Source: Aeromonas sobria (GTDB taxonomy: Bacteria > Pseudomonadota > Gammaproteobacteria > Enterobacterales > Aeromonadaceae). Taken from it: a stretch of 64,000 nucleotides of DNA. The DNA lies in NCBI RefSeq assembly GCF_000820145.1, contig NZ_CDBW01000035.1, forward strand, positions 1 to 64,000, in the 5' to 3' direction. The position numbers were made by a program, and so were the translations under genes. Under the pieces are notes generated by a model. That model searched no databases. It was not told where the DNA came from and saw only the letters and a list, made by a program, of their open reading frames with translations. Position 1 is the first letter of the stretch, and each line of letters starts with the position of its first letter. Shown here one piece after another: positions 33,747-44,350 of this stretch.

Positions 33747-34891
33747 AGCTGAACAATCCCCACGCATTGCTAATCGGCTTGCTGGCGCTTCTGCTGCTGG
33801 CGAGCCCCTCCCTGCGGGCTGATGAAGCGGATGCTGACCCTTGGGGTGCAGCGACCACCACGGTTGCCGCCGATCCCTGGGGCAGTACCGCCACCGAGGC
33901 TGCCGACTGGCAAAACCAGATTGCAGCCGTGGATACTCCAGCCGCAGTCAACTGGCTGGATCCTTTCCAGCAGGCGCTGCTGCCGCTGGACCGCTGGGTC
34001 GAGGGGGGCATTGGCTGGTTGGTGGAGAACCTGCGCCCGCTGTTTCAGCTGATCCGTGCGCCGGTGGAGGTGACCCTGAATGCCATGACCCATCTGCTGC
34101 AGACGGTGCCATCTACCCTGATGATCGGGCTGTTAACCCTGATCGCCTGGCAACTGGTCAGCGGCCGGATGGCGCTTGGCACCCTCGCGGCACTGGTCGG
34201 GATCGGGCTGATTGGTGCCTGGTCCGATGCCATGGTGACCCTGTCGCTGGTGCTGACCTCGCTCGTCTTCTGCATCCTGATCGGTTTGCCAGTGGGCATT
34301 TTGCTGGCCCGCAGTGAACGGCTCTCCCACTGGACCCGGCCGCTGCTGGATGCGATGCAAACCACTCCGGCCTTCGTCTACCTCATTCCCATCGTCATGC
34401 TGTTTGGCATCGGCAACGTCCCCGGTGTGGTGGTGACCGTGATCTTCGCCCTGCCGCCAATGATCCGCCTCACCATGCTGGGGATAAGACAGGTGCCTAT
34501 GGATCTGGTGGAGGCCGCTCACTCCTTTGGCGCCAGCCCCTCCCAGCTGTTGTTCAAGGTGCAGTTGCCACTCGCCATGCCCACCATCATGGCCGGGGTC
34601 AACCAGACCCTGATGCTGGCGCTCTCCATGGTGGTGATCGCCTCGATGATCGCGGTCGGCGGGTTGGGTCAGATGGTGCTGCGTGGCATCGGGCGTCTCG
34701 ATATGGGGCTCGCCTCCATTGGCGGCCTCGGCATCGTGCTGCTGGCCATAGTGCTCGACCGTCTGACCCAGGCGATGGGCCAACCGGATCGCAACCGGGT
34801 TGGCCGCTGGTATCAGCGTGGTCCCGCTTCCTTGCTGCTGCGCCTCACTGGCCGCAGCAAATCCATCGATTACAAAGGAGTAAATGGATGA
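33743..34891 (+). CDS. proW: Glycine betaine/proline ABC transporter permease
   Basis: The 382-residue permease has a hydrophobic start ([20 protein letters not shown]) and an Asp/Ala/Trp-rich periplasmic segment (about 28-75) with near-repeats of ADPWG. A first helix group is followed by the BPD_transp core with the EAA loop [20 protein letters not shown]. It forms the channel with ProV. It overlaps both neighbours by 4 nt, which ties the three subunits together. Confidence 0.96.
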   Translation: MKLNNPHALLIGLLALLLLASPSLRADEADADPWGAATTTVAADPWGSTATEAADWQNQIAAVDTPAAVNWLDPFQQALLPLDRWVEGGIGWLVENLRPLFQLIRAPVEVTLNAMTHLLQTVPSTLMIGLLTLIAWQLVSGRMALGTLAALVGIGLIGAWSDAMVTLSLVLTSLVFCILIGLPVGILLARSERLSHWTRPLLDAMQTTPAFVYLIPIVMLFGIGNVPGVVVTVIFALPPMIRLTMLGIRQVPMDLVEAAHSFGASPSQLLFKVQLPLAMPTIMAGVNQTLMLALSMVVIASMIAVGGLGQMVLRGIGRLDMGLASIGGLGIVLLAIVLDRLTQAMGQPDRNRVGRWYQRGPASLLLRLTGRSKSIDYKGVNG

Positions 34892-35922
34892 ACCTCATCA
34901 CCACAACGTGCACTCGTCATTGCTTGCTGTTGAGCACCTTGTTGTTGATCTCCTCGCTGCTGAGTCCGCTTGCCATCGCCAGCACCGAGCGGCCGGGGGA
35001 GGGGATCCTCGTTCAACCCTTGCAGAGCTCCCTGCCGGAAGAGACCTTCCAGACCCTGCTGGTCAGCAAGCTGATGGGACGCCTCGGCTACGATGTCCAG
35101 CCGGTGCAGGAGGTGGATTACAACGTGGCCTATGCCTCGGTGGCGCAGGGGGATGGCACCTTCCTCACCTTTAACTGGATCCCGCTGCAGGACAACAAGT
35201 ACCAGCATGCGGGGGGAGACAAGGTGTTCTTCCGTCAGGGCACCTATGCATCGGGTGCCGCTCAGGGCTATCTCATCGACAAGCAGACCGCGACCCGATA
35301 TGGCATCACCAATCTGGGTCAGCTCAAGGATCCCAAGCTGGCGGCGTTGTTTGACGGCGATGGGGATGGCAAGGCCGATCTGGTGGGCTGCAACCCGGGC
35401 TGGGGCTGCGAAGAGGCGATCAACCATCATCTGGATGAGTTCGGGCTGACCTCCACCATTACCCACAAGCAGGGCAACTATGCGGCGCTGATCGCCGATA
35501 CCCGTGCCCGCCTCCAGAGTGGCAAGCCGGTGCTCTACTACACTTGGACCCCCTACTGGCTCAGCAGCGAGCTGGTGCCGGGGCGGGATGTGGTGTGGCT
35601 TGAGGTGCCTGCTGGCGCCAAAGATGCCGACAGCACCCGCCTGCCCAACGGTAAGAACTACGGCTTCGCCGTCAACACCATACATATCGTGGCCAACAAG
35701 GCATTCACCGAGGCCAACCCGGCGGCTGCCAAGTTGTTTTCCATCGTCAAGCTGCCGCTGAATGACATCAACATCCAGAATGGGCTGATGAACAAGGGCC
35801 AGAACACCCAGGCGGATATCGAGCGCCATGTGATGGCCTGGCTCAAGGGGCACGAAGCTCAGGTCAACGACTGGTTGAGTCAGGCGCGGGTTGCCGCCGA
35901 GCAGGTCAACGCGGCAGGTTAA
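34888..35922 (+). CDS. proX: Glycine betaine-binding periplasmic protein
   Basis: The 344-residue protein has a signal peptide (about 1-33) and an OpuAC/ProX fold. Trp residues suited to a betaine box are visible ([33 protein letters not shown]). It captures glycine betaine or proline betaine and delivers it to ProVW. The two cysteines in [12 protein letters not shown] are probably a disulfide. A convergent terminator follows. Confidence 0.96.
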   Translation: MNLITTTCTRHCLLLSTLLLISSLLSPLAIASTERPGEGILVQPLQSSLPEETFQTLLVSKLMGRLGYDVQPVQEVDYNVAYASVAQGDGTFLTFNWIPLQDNKYQHAGGDKVFFRQGTYASGAAQGYLIDKQTATRYGITNLGQLKDPKLAALFDGDGDGKADLVGCNPGWGCEEAINHHLDEFGLTSTITHKQGNYAALIADTRARLQSGKPVLYYTWTPYWLSSELVPGRDVVWLEVPAGAKDADSTRLPNGKNYGFAVNTIHIVANKAFTEANPAAAKLFSIVKLPLNDINIQNGLMNKGQNTQADIERHVMAWLKGHEAQVNDWLSQARVAAEQVNAAG

Positions 35923-35971
35923 GCCTCTTTGCCCATTGGTCATGTTGGAAGGGCTGCAAATCAGCCCAAGC

Positions 35972-36002
35972 AAAACGCCCGGCAGTTGCCGGGCGTTTTT
36001 TA
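35972..36002. terminator. Bidirectional terminator between proX and cysH
   Basis: AAAACGCCCGGCA and TGCCGGGCGTTTTTT pair around GT(T), between convergent operons. Confidence 0.93.
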
Positions 36003-36030
36003 TGGTCAGGATCCGACCTTGCCAGCGGGC

Positions 36031-36825
36031 TCAGATGCCGGAGCCGCTCTGCTCGCCATGCTCTTTGCCACCCTCCTCGTGCAAGCCGCACTCGCGCTTG
36101 AGGCCGAAGAAACGGGTCTGCTCCTCGCTCATGCCCGGCTCCCACTTGGTGGTGGTGTGGACATCGCCCACCGAGAGGTAACCCTGCTCCCACAAGGGGT
36201 GGTAGGGGAGGTCGAACTCCTTGAAGTAGTAGAAGACGTCCTTGTTGCTCCAGTCGATCACCGGCAGGAACTTGAAGCGACCGCGCTGGATGGCCAGTAC
36301 TGGCAACTTGCCACGGCTGCCGGACTGCTCCCGGCGCAGGCCGGAGAACCAGGTCTGAGCCCCTAGCTCACGCAGGGCTCTGTCCATCGGCTCGACCTTG
36401 TTGAGCTGGTTGTAGCGGGTGATCCCCTCCACGCCCTGCTCCCACAAGAGGCCAAATCGCGCTTCCTGCCAGGCCGGTGACAACTCGGCACGGTAGATCT
36501 TCAGGTTGAGCGCGAGGCGCTCGGTCAGCTCATCGATAAAGCGGTAGGTCTCAGGGAACAGATAACCGGTATCGGTCAGCACCACAGGCACGTCGGCCCG
36601 CTCGCGGCTCACCAGATGGAGCATTAGCGCCGCCTGAATGCCGAAGCTCGACGACAGCAGATGCTCCCCCGGCAGATTGGCCAGTGCCCAGCGCACCCGT
36701 TCGGGAGCGCTCATGGTATCCAGCTCCCGATTGAGGGGGGCCAGCGCCTCGCTCTGCTCTTCACGGCCGAGGGCCAGCAGTGCCTGCAGATCAAGGTGGC
36801 CATCTTCAGTGACATCAAGCAGCAT
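36031..36825 (-). CDS. cysH: Phosphoadenylyl-sulfate (PAPS) reductase
   Basis: The 264-residue enzyme shows the PP-loop start [41 protein letters not shown] and the catalytic Cys in KRECGLH (about residue 246). The absence of extra Cys-Cys pairs marks a PAPS-type, not APS-type, reductase. It reduces PAPS to sulfite with thioredoxin. GAGGGA lies 7 nt before ATG 36825. The start overlaps the end of cysI by 11 nt. The C-terminal tail after ECGLH (18 residues, Gly/Glu-rich) is longer than in E. coli. Confidence 0.96.
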   Translation of the reverse strand: MLLDVTEDGHLDLQALLALGREEQSEALAPLNRELDTMSAPERVRWALANLPGEHLLSSSFGIQAALMLHLVSRERADVPVVLTDTGYLFPETYRFIDELTERLALNLKIYRAELSPAWQEARFGLLWEQGVEGITRYNQLNKVEPMDRALRELGAQTWFSGLRREQSGSRGKLPVLAIQRGRFKFLPVIDWSNKDVFYYFKEFDLPYHPLWEQGYLSVGDVHTTTKWEPGMSEEQTRFFGLKRECGLHEEGGKEHGEQSGSGI

Positions 36826-38539
36826 AGAAGTCCCTCGCGGAATCGATAACGGGAGCAATCACCCCAACCCGGATCACGAAGTCGCCAAAGCACTCGCCCT
36901 GATTGCGCTCATTGGCCCAGCGGCCGATCAGCGCGTCGAGTTCGGCCAGGATCTGCGGCTCGGTGATGTTCTCCTGATAGAGGCGCGGAATGCGGGTGCC
37001 CTCCAGGTTGCCCCCCAGATGGAGGTTGTAGCGACCGGGGGCCTTGCCCACCAGACCCACCTCCGCCAGCATGGCGCGGCCGCAGCCGTTGGGGCAACCG
37101 GTGACCCGGAAGATGATGGCGTCATCCGCCAACCCATGTTTGGCCAGCAGCCCCTCGATGTCGGTGACGAAGGCTGGCAGCATGCGCTCGGCCTCGGCCA
37201 TCGCCAGCGGGCAGGTGGGCAGGGCCACGCAGGCCATCGACTGCTTGCGCTGCTCGCTGACGCCGTCATCCAGCAGGCCGTACTGGCGCGCCAGCCCTTC
37301 GATGCGGGCTTTCTCGCCAGCCGGGACGCCTGCGATGATCAGGTTCTGGTTGGCGGTCAGGCGAAAATCCCCCTGATGCACCTTGGCGATCTCCAGCATG
37401 CCGGTTTTGAGCGGCTTGCCCGGGAAGTCCAGCAGGCGGCCATTCTCGATAAACAGGGTGAGGTGGTGCTTGCCGTCGATCCCCTCGACCCAACCGAAGC
37501 GATCGCCACGGCTGGTGAACTCATAGGGGCGACTCTCGGCGAAGGGGATACCGGCGCGGTTCTCCACCTCAGCCTTGAAGGCTTCGACGCCAACCCGTTC
37601 AAGGGTGTACTTGGTCTTGGCGTTCTTGCGGTTGACCCGGTTGCCCCAGTCGCGCTGGGTGCTGACCACGGCAGCCGCCACCTCCAGCACGTGGGAGAGC
37701 GGAATAAAGCCAAAATCGCTCGCCTTGCGTGGATAGGTGCTGGTGTCGCCGTGGGTCATGGCGAGGCCACCGCCCACCAGCACGTTAAAGCCCACCAGCT
37801 TGCCGTGATCGCTAATGGCCACGAAGTTGAGATCGTTGGCGTGGATATCCACATCGTTGTGAGGCGGGATCACCACGGTCGTCTTGAATTTGCGCGGCAG
37901 GTAGTTGGAACCCAGGATTGGCTCTTCGTCATCCCCCAGCTTCTCGCCGTCCAGCCAGATCTCCACGTAGGCGCGGGTCTTGGGCAGCAGGTGCTCGGAG
38001 ATCTTCTTGGCCCACTCGTAGGCTTCCTGATGCAACTCGGACTCCACCGGGTTACTGGTGCAGAGCACGTTGCGGTTCACGTCGCCAGCGGTGGCGATAC
38101 TGTCGATACCGGTGCTGTTGAGGGTCTGGTGCATCAGCTTGATGTCGCGCTTCAATACGCCGTGAAACTGGAAGGTCTGCCGGGTGGTGAGACGGATACT
38201 GCCGTAGAGGCTGTGCTCTTCGGCGAACTTGTCGATGATCTGCCACTGGGCCGGGGTGATGATCCCACCCGGCAGGCGGGCACGCAGCATGACGTTGTGC
38301 AGCGGCTCCAGCTTCTGGGCGGCACGCTCGGGGCGAATGTCGCGGTCATCTTGCTGGTACATGCCGTGGAAGCGGATCAGCTGGAAGTTGTCGCCGTTGA
38401 AGCCGCCGGTGAGCGGGTCCTGCAGATCTTGCTCTATGGTGCCGCGCAGGAAGTTGCTCTCGCGCTTGAGGCGCTCGTTGTCGGCCAGCGGCCCTTCGAC
38501 CGGTCCCGCTTTTGGGTGAGAAAGAGGTTGTTTGCTCAT
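36815..38539 (-). CDS. cysI: Sulfite reductase hemoprotein subunit
   Basis: The 574-residue protein has the duplicated sulfite/nitrite reductase fold. FeS-siroheme cysteines are visible in [14 protein letters not shown] and TGCPNGCGR, and the substrate-side motifs TRQTFQFHG and NVLCTSNP appear earlier. It reduces sulfite to sulfide with electrons from CysJ. ATG 38539 shares its base with the cysJ stop (TGATG). The middle gene of a cysJIH operon. Confidence 0.97.
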   Translation of the reverse strand: MSKQPLSHPKAGPVEGPLADNERLKRESNFLRGTIEQDLQDPLTGGFNGDNFQLIRFHGMYQQDDRDIRPERAAQKLEPLHNVMLRARLPGGIITPAQWQIIDKFAEEHSLYGSIRLTTRQTFQFHGVLKRDIKLMHQTLNSTGIDSIATAGDVNRNVLCTSNPVESELHQEAYEWAKKISEHLLPKTRAYVEIWLDGEKLGDDEEPILGSNYLPRKFKTTVVIPPHNDVDIHANDLNFVAISDHGKLVGFNVLVGGGLAMTHGDTSTYPRKASDFGFIPLSHVLEVAAAVVSTQRDWGNRVNRKNAKTKYTLERVGVEAFKAEVENRAGIPFAESRPYEFTSRGDRFGWVEGIDGKHHLTLFIENGRLLDFPGKPLKTGMLEIAKVHQGDFRLTANQNLIIAGVPAGEKARIEGLARQYGLLDDGVSEQRKQSMACVALPTCPLAMAEAERMLPAFVTDIEGLLAKHGLADDAIIFRVTGCPNGCGRAMLAEVGLVGKAPGRYNLHLGGNLEGTRIPRLYQENITEPQILAELDALIGRWANERNQGECFGDFVIRVGVIAPVIDSARDFYAA

Positions 38540-40329
38540 CAATAGACATCCCTTTGATAACGTTTGGCACGACGCAATTCGCTCAAATACTCTTCTGCTT
38601 CCTCACGGCTCTTGTGGCCGTGTTCGGCAATCAGATCCAGCAGGGCCTCTTGTACATCCTTGGCCATCTTGTTGGCGTCACCACAGACATAGAAGTGAGC
38701 GCCTGCTTCCAGCCACTGGTAGAGCTCAAGCCCTGCTTCACGCAGGCGATCCTGCACATAAATCTTGTTGGCCTGATCCCGGCTGAAGGCTAGCGAAATC
38801 TTCGACAGCAGCCCCGATTTCACATAACGCTGCCACTCCACCTGATAGAGGAAATCCTGGGTAAAGTGGGGGTTGCCGAAGAAGAGCCAGTTCTTGCCCG
38901 AGGCCCCGAGGGCTTCCCGCTCCTGCATAAAGGCGCGGAACGGGGCGATGCCGGTGCCGGGGCCCACCATGATGACGGGGGTATCGGGATTGGTGGGCAG
39001 GCGGAAGTTGTCGTTGTGCTCGACGAACACCCGTACCTCGCCATCTTCAGCCAGCCGATCCGCAAGATAGGAGGAGGCGGCGCCAGAGCGCACAGTGCCA
39101 TCTTCCTGCGGGTAGCGCACCACCCCGACGGTCAGGTGCACCTCTTCTTCAACCTCGCTCTGGCTTGATGCGATGGAGTAGAGGCGCGGGGTGAGGGGGC
39201 GCAGCAGCCCGATCAACTGCTCGGCCGTGAGGGCGGTCGGAAAGCGCTTCAGTACATCCACAATCTGGGCGGAGGCGACCAGTGCATTGACCTGGGCCTT
39301 GTCGCCCGCCTGATCTTTCAGCGCTGCGTTGCCCGCGATCTCGGCAAGACCGGTGATAAAGCCGCCGTGCAGCCGGGTCAGCTCGAAGTGACCGGTCAGT
39401 GCGGCGCGCAAGCTGCCGTGGGCAGTGGCTTCATCGCCAGAGAGGGCGGCCAGGGCCAGCACTTCGCCCACCAGATCGGCGTCGTTGTCGAACCAGACGC
39501 CGAGGGCATCACCCGGCTGATAGGTGAGGCCGGAGTCGGCCAGATTGATCTCGATATGGCGGATATCCTTGGTGGAATCCCGGCCGGTGATCTTCTGATT
39601 GACCGACAGGCGGGCAGGGAAGGGGTTCTCCTTGCTGTATTGGCTATGACCTACCACCTGCTGCACCGCGCTTGCCACATTGTTGCTGGCTGCGCCGGTG
39701 GTGAGCGTTGTGGCAATGGCGTTGAGTGCCTGCTCGCCCCAGCTCTTGGCTGCATCCTGATAATCCACATCGAGGCTGGCGAGCTCATAAATGCGTTCGG
39801 CCCCAGCGGTGGCGAGGAAGTTGTCAAAATCTTTGCCGGTCTGGCAGAAAAATTCGTAGGAGCTGTCACCCAGCCCCAGCACCGCGAACTTGAGCCCGTC
39901 CAGCTTGCCAATCTTGCCTTTTTTAAGCTGCTCGAACAGATCGACGGCGCTCTCCGGCGGTTCACCCTCCCCGTAAGTGCTCACTACCACCAGCAGATGG
40001 CTCTCTTTCTTGAGCTGCTTGGGTTTGTAGTCGGCCATCGACGCGAGGGTGACGGGCAGGCCACGGGCCTCGGCCTGCGCCTTGATGGCAGTGGCGACAC
40101 CCTTGGCGTTGCCGGTCTGGGAGCCGTAGAGAATGGTCAGGCTGCCACTGGGCGCAGCCACGGCCGCGCTGGCGGTAACGCTCTGCTGACCGGTCTGGGA
40201 GAGGCCATAGAGATAGCCGCTCACCCAGGCCAGTTGCTGGGTATTGAGGGTCGAGAGTACCTGACCCAGCTGACGTTGCTGCTCGTCAGAAAGGGGGGAG
40301 AGGTTGAATGGGGAGTCCTTCAATTGCAT
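38539..40329 (-). CDS. cysJ: Sulfite reductase flavoprotein subunit
   Basis: The 596-residue protein has a short leader, a flavodoxin-like FMN domain (about 60-205, [26 protein letters not shown]), a connecting and FAD domain ([22 protein letters not shown]) and an NADPH domain ([17 protein letters not shown], ending KRYQRDVY). It passes electrons from NADPH to CysI. ATG 40329 is used; one codon earlier a GTG is less likely. First gene of cysJIH. Confidence 0.97.
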   Translation of the reverse strand: MQLKDSPFNLSPLSDEQQRQLGQVLSTLNTQQLAWVSGYLYGLSQTGQQSVTASAAVAAPSGSLTILYGSQTGNAKGVATAIKAQAEARGLPVTLASMADYKPKQLKKESHLLVVVSTYGEGEPPESAVDLFEQLKKGKIGKLDGLKFAVLGLGDSSYEFFCQTGKDFDNFLATAGAERIYELASLDVDYQDAAKSWGEQALNAIATTLTTGAASNNVASAVQQVVGHSQYSKENPFPARLSVNQKITGRDSTKDIRHIEINLADSGLTYQPGDALGVWFDNDADLVGEVLALAALSGDEATAHGSLRAALTGHFELTRLHGGFITGLAEIAGNAALKDQAGDKAQVNALVASAQIVDVLKRFPTALTAEQLIGLLRPLTPRLYSIASSQSEVEEEVHLTVGVVRYPQEDGTVRSGAASSYLADRLAEDGEVRVFVEHNDNFRLPTNPDTPVIMVGPGTGIAPFRAFMQEREALGASGKNWLFFGNPHFTQDFLYQVEWQRYVKSGLLSKISLAFSRDQANKIYVQDRLREAGLELYQWLEAGAHFYVCGDANKMAKDVQEALLDLIAEHGHKSREEAEEYLSELRRAKRYQRDVY

Positions 40330-40390
40330 CACACGCGTCTTCCATGGTCTGATTTTTGGCCAGATTAAAGGGCGTGCTGAATAACAACAA

Positions 40391-40415
40391 AGAATAAAAA
40401 TGTCTTCTTTATTCT
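40391..40415 (-). promoter_or_regulatory. Dyad upstream of cysJ, candidate CysB-type site
   Basis: Perfect 8-bp arms AGAATAAA and TTTATTCT are separated by 9 bp, about 60-85 bp before cysJ, in a strongly AT-rich patch. A 12-bp palindrome TTAATGCATTAA adjoins it at 40417-40428. The position suits a LysR-type activator such as CysB, which controls cysJIH in enterics. The identity is inferred. Confidence 0.4.
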
Positions 40416-40518
40416 ATTAATGCATTAAAAGAGCTGAGGTACGCCTGCTCCCGCAGCAAAAGAGGAGCGTGGTATAAAGGGCGTTAAATGAGAGCCACTT
40501 GATAACACAGGAAGTGCC

Positions 40519-41325
40519 ATGTCGAATATCCGATTGTTTCATGTCAATGCGTTCAGTCAGCAGCCCCTTGGTGGCAATCCCGCGGTGGTCGTATTGGGAC
40601 CCGCCCTGCCGGATGCCAGCCAGCTGGCGATGGCTGCCGAGTTCAACCTCTCTGAGACAGCCTTTCTGGTACAACTTGGTAGGGCCCATTACCAGTTGCG
40701 CTGGTTCACGCCGAAAGTCGAGGTTGATCTCTGCGGTCATGGCACCTTGGCGGCTGCTCATGTGTTGTGGCAGACAGGGGCGGTAGCTGCACACGAGACT
40801 ATCCGCTTCGAGACCCGCAGTGGTGAGCTGCTGGCCCGGCGCGAAGGGGAGTGGATTTGGCTCGATTTTCCGCGTATCGAAGTGACGCCACTGATGCTGG
40901 ATCCCGCCTATGCAGCCGCGCTTGGTTGCCAGCCACGACAGACTCTGGCGGCCGGGGCCAAGTTCTTGCTGGAGCTGGCAAGTGAAGAGGAGATCCTCGC
41001 GCTTTCGCCTGATTTCCATGCACTGCGCGCTCTGCCGGGACGGGGGCTGATAGTCACTGCTCCGTCGAGCCGGGCAGATGATGATTTCGTCTCCCGCTAT
41101 TTTGCCCCCTGGGTGGGCGTGGATGAGGATCCGGTCACCGGCTCCAACCACAGTGCTCTCATGCCCTTCTGGGCTGAACGGCTCGGCAGGCAGCAGTTGC
41201 GGGCCCGTCAGGTTTCGTCCAGAGGGGGTGAGCTCAAGCTGGAGCTGCGGGGTGAGCGAGTATTGATGGCGGGTCAGGGGTTGACCCTGTGGCAAGGGGA
41301 GTGGTTGCTGCCTCTCGCCAAATAA
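40519..41325 (+). CDS. PhzF family isomerase-like protein
   Basis: The 268-residue protein has the two-lobed PhzF fold: FHVNAFSQQPLGGNPA, the catalytic Glu in FNLSETAFL, LCGHGTLAAA and, in the second lobe, DEDPVTGSNHSAL. The family includes PhzF itself and YddE; the substrate here is unknown. It is divergent from cysJ and monocistronic. A shared promoter region of about 190 bp does not by itself imply a shared function. Confidence 0.9.
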   Translation: MSNIRLFHVNAFSQQPLGGNPAVVVLGPALPDASQLAMAAEFNLSETAFLVQLGRAHYQLRWFTPKVEVDLCGHGTLAAAHVLWQTGAVAAHETIRFETRSGELLARREGEWIWLDFPRIEVTPLMLDPAYAAALGCQPRQTLAAGAKFLLELASEEEILALSPDFHALRALPGRGLIVTAPSSRADDDFVSRYFAPWVGVDEDPVTGSNHSALMPFWAERLGRQQLRARQVSSRGGELKLELRGERVLMAGQGLTLWQGEWLLPLAK

Positions 41326-41348
41326 CACGACACGTGACACATGCCATA

Positions 41349-41379
41349 AAAAAACGCCCCGCAGTTGCGGGGCGTTTTT
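41349..41379. terminator. Bidirectional terminator between the PhzF gene and lysS
   Basis: AAAAACGCCCCGCA and TGCGGGGCGTTTTT pair perfectly between convergent genes. Confidence 0.95.
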
Positions 41380-41447
41380 ATTGGCTATCACGCTCGGGAT
41401 TGACCCAAGGGATGTAGCTGGCTTCTGTGGCCTTATTTCTGCGGATC

Positions 41448-42983
41448 TTACTTTTGTGGACGTAAGGCCGGGAACAGAATGACGTCACGGATGGTGTGGC
41501 TGTTGGTGAACAGCATTACCAGACGGTCGATACCGATACCCTGACCGGCAGTCGGCGGCAGGCCGTGTTCCAGCGCGGTGACGAAGTCGGCGTCGTAGAA
41601 CATGGCTTCGTCGTCGCCTGCTTCTTTCTGATCAACCTGATCCTGGAAGCGTTTGGCCTGGTCTTCTGCATCGTTCAGCTCGGAGAAGCCGTTAGCCAGC
41701 TCGCGGCCACCGATGAAGAATTCGAAGCGGTCGGTCACGTCCGGGTTCACGTCGTTGCGGCGAGCCAGCGGAGAAACGGCTGCCGGGTACTCGGTGATGA
41801 AGGTCGGTTGCAGCAGCATGTGCTCAACGGTCTCTTCAAAGATCGCGGTGATCACGTGGCCCAGCTCCCAACCTTTCATCAGCTCGATATGCAGACGCTT
41901 GGCAACGGCCTTGGCGCTCTCGAGGGTAGCCAGATCGTTCAGGGTCACATCCGCGTTGAACTTCAGGATGGACTCGACCATGGTGAGGCGCTGGAACGGC
42001 TGACCGAAATCGATGGTCAGACCCTCTTCGCCCTCTTTGGCGTAACGGATCTGGGTGTCGCCCAGAATGTCCTGCGCCAGGGTGCGCAGCAGATCTTCGG
42101 TCAGGTCCATCAGATCGATGTAGTCGGCGTACGCCATGTAGAACTCGATCATGGTGAACTCGGGGTTGTGACGCACCGAGATACCTTCGTTACGGAAGTT
42201 ACGGTTGATCTCGTACACGCGCTCGAAACCACCGACCACCAGACGCTTCAGGTAAAGCTCCGGGGCGATACGCAGGTACATGTCGATGTCCAGCGCATTG
42301 TGGTGAGTGACGAACGGACGGGCTGAGGCACCACCCGGGATGACTTGCATCATCGGGGTTTCCACTTCCATGAACTGCTTGTCGTTGAAGAACTTGCGGA
42401 TCCCGGCAACCACTTTGGTGCGGATCACGAAGGTCTTGCGGGACTCTTCGTTGGCAATCAGATCCAGATAACGCTGACGGCAGCGCGCTTCCTGGTCGGT
42501 CAGGCCTTTGTGCTTCTCGGGCAGTGGGCGCAGCGCTTTGGTCAGCAGGCGGATATCGGAAACGTGAACGGAGAGCTCACCGGTCTGGGTCTTGAACAGG
42601 GTACCTTCGACACCGACGATGTCGCCCAGATCCCACTTCTTGAACTGCTCGTTGTAGAAACCTTCCGGCAGGTCGTCACGGGTGACGTAGACCTGGATCT
42701 TGCCGGCCATGTCCTGCAGGGTGGCGAAAGAAGCCTTGCCCATGATCCGGCGGGTCATGATGCGACCGGCAATCTTCACCCGTTTACCCAGGCTCGTCAG
42801 CTCCTCGGCGTTTTTATCGTCAAACTCGGCATGGAGTTCGCCAGAGAGGCTGTCACGACGAAAATCGTTGGGGAAAGGATTACCCTGGGCGCGCAGGGCG
42901 GCCAGTTTGGAACGACGCTCGGTCATCTCGTTGTTGAATTCGAGTGCTTGGTCGACTACCGGAGTAGTGGTTTGTTCAGACAT
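41448..42983 (-). CDS. lysS: Lysyl-tRNA synthetase, class II
   Basis: The 511-residue enzyme has an N-terminal OB fold (about 65-150, [23 protein letters not shown]) and a class II catalytic core: motif 1 near [10 protein letters not shown], motif 2 [20 protein letters not shown], and motif 3 [11 protein letters not shown]. It charges tRNA-Lys. It lies 16 bp after the prfB stop, as in E. coli, and is likely cotranscribed. Confidence 0.97.
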   Translation of the reverse strand: MSEQTTTPVVDQALEFNNEMTERRSKLAALRAQGNPFPNDFRRDSLSGELHAEFDDKNAEELTSLGKRVKIAGRIMTRRIMGKASFATLQDMAGKIQVYVTRDDLPEGFYNEQFKKWDLGDIVGVEGTLFKTQTGELSVHVSDIRLLTKALRPLPEKHKGLTDQEARCRQRYLDLIANEESRKTFVIRTKVVAGIRKFFNDKQFMEVETPMMQVIPGGASARPFVTHHNALDIDMYLRIAPELYLKRLVVGGFERVYEINRNFRNEGISVRHNPEFTMIEFYMAYADYIDLMDLTEDLLRTLAQDILGDTQIRYAKEGEEGLTIDFGQPFQRLTMVESILKFNADVTLNDLATLESAKAVAKRLHIELMKGWELGHVITAIFEETVEHMLLQPTFITEYPAAVSPLARRNDVNPDVTDRFEFFIGGRELANGFSELNDAEDQAKRFQDQVDQKEAGDDEAMFYDADFVTALEHGLPPTAGQGIGIDRLVMLFTNSHTIRDVILFPALRPQK

Positions 42984-42999
42984 GGTGATTCCTGCTTGT

Positions 43000-44098
43000 T
43001 TACAGACCTGATTTCAGGCTGGCTTCGATAAACTTGTCCAAGTCACCGTCGAGTACCGCTTGGGTATTACGGGTTTCGACGCCGGTGCGCAAATCCTTGA
43101 TACGGGAGTCATCCAGCACATAGGAACGGATCTGGCTGCCCCAACCGATATCAGACTTGGTCTCTTCCAGGGCTTGTTTCTCGGCATTCTGCTTCTGAAT
43201 TTCCAGCTCGTAGAGCTTGGCTTTCAGCTGCTTCATACACTGGTCTTTGTTTTTGTGCTGGGAACGGTCGTTCTGGCACTGCACGACGGTATTGGTCGGC
43301 ACGTGGGTAATACGCACGGCGGACTCGGTACGGTTAACGTGCTGACCACCGGCACCGGAGGCGCGATAAACGTCAATGCGCAGGTCTGCCGGGTTGATCT
43401 CGATATCGATATCATCATCGATCTCGGGATAGACGAACACGGAGCAGAACGAGGTGTGACGACGGCCGCCAGAATCGAACGGAGACTTGCGAACCAGACG
43501 GTGAACGCCGGTTTCAGTGCGCAGCCAGCCGAAGGCATATTCGCCGGTGAATTTGATGGTGGCGGACTTGATGCCAGCCACGTCGCCGTCTGACAGTTCA
43601 ATCAGCTCCGGCTTGTAACCGTGGGCATCGCCCCAACGCAGGAACATGCGCAGTACCATGTTGGCCCAATCCTGAGCTTCGGTACCACCGGATCCGGACT
43701 GGATATCGATATAGCAATCAGAGCCGTCGTGCTGACCGGAGAACATGCGGCGGAACTCGAGATCTACCAGCTTGGTTTCCAGCTGTTCGGCTTCGGCGAT
43801 GGCTTCGTTGAAGGTATCTTCATCTTCCCCTTCGACGGCCAGGCTCACCAGCATCTCGACGTCATCCACGCCCTGGGTCAGGGTGTCGATGGTGCTGACC
43901 ACGTTTTCCAGGGTGACGCGCTCTTTGCCCAGTGCCTGTGCACGTTCGGGCTCATTCCAGACGTCCGGCTGTTCTAGCTCGGCGTTGACCTCTTCTAGAC
44001 GCTCTTTCTTGGCATCATAGTCAAAGGTACCCCCTAAGAAGCTCGGTCCGTTCAGACAGCTCCTTAAGTTTATTTAATACGGGATTAACTTCGAACAT
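43000..44098 (-). CDS. prfB: Peptide chain release factor 2 with programmed +1 frameshift
   Basis: The first 25 codons run from ATG 44098 ([20 protein letters not shown]...) to an in-frame TGA at 44023-44021. The site is AGGGGG, then TAC CTT TGA C, the classic prfB signal. A +1 slip on CTT lets translation continue as [10 protein letters not shown]. The main frame carries the anticodon-like SPF (RKSPFDSGG) and the catalytic GGQ ([14 protein letters not shown]). RF2 ends translation at UGA and UAA, and slipping occurs when RF2 is scarce, so the gene regulates itself. The total length, about 365 residues, is normal. Confidence 0.97.
44021..44038 (-). promoter_or_regulatory. RF2 recoding site
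   Basis: An internal Shine-Dalgarno-like AGGGGG lies upstream of CTTTGAC, with the stop at codon 26. All elements of the E. coli site are kept, including the spacing. Confidence 0.95.
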
Positions 44099-44260
44099 CG
44101 TGAAAACTCTCAGGGTCGATGTGACTTAAAAACAGGATATTCTAGCCAATTGTGGAAGGAATAAACAGGGTTGCCTGAGCTTGTGCGGTTTGTGCCGTTA
44201 ATTTCTGGTGCATTTTTCTGCAGCTCGGCAGAAAATATCGCCCGCCGACCCATTTTCAGG

Positions 44261-44287
44261 TTCAGTTTTTACCTGCCGGGTCGCTAA
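44261..44287 (+). promoter_or_regulatory. Putative FliA (sigma-28) promoter of the chemoreceptor gene
   Basis: TTCAGTTT, an 11-bp spacer and GTCGCTAA match the TAAAGTTT-N11-GCCGATAA consensus at 6 of 8 positions in each box, with exact spacing. It lies about 64 bp before the chemoreceptor start. Chemoreceptor genes are commonly FliA-dependent. Confidence 0.55.
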
Positions 44288-44350
44288 TGACTACGTAGTG
44301 TTGTGCACCTTTAGGGATAAACCCGCTCCTCATCTATATAAGAAGAAATT

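Noticed and set aside
36638..38545. A 635-codon plus-strand open frame opposite cysH and cysI
   Set aside because: It is a shadow on the antisense strand of two well-identified genes. Its translation is low in recognisable motifs and rich in His, Gln and Gly, as expected from the GC-rich codon usage of the true genes.
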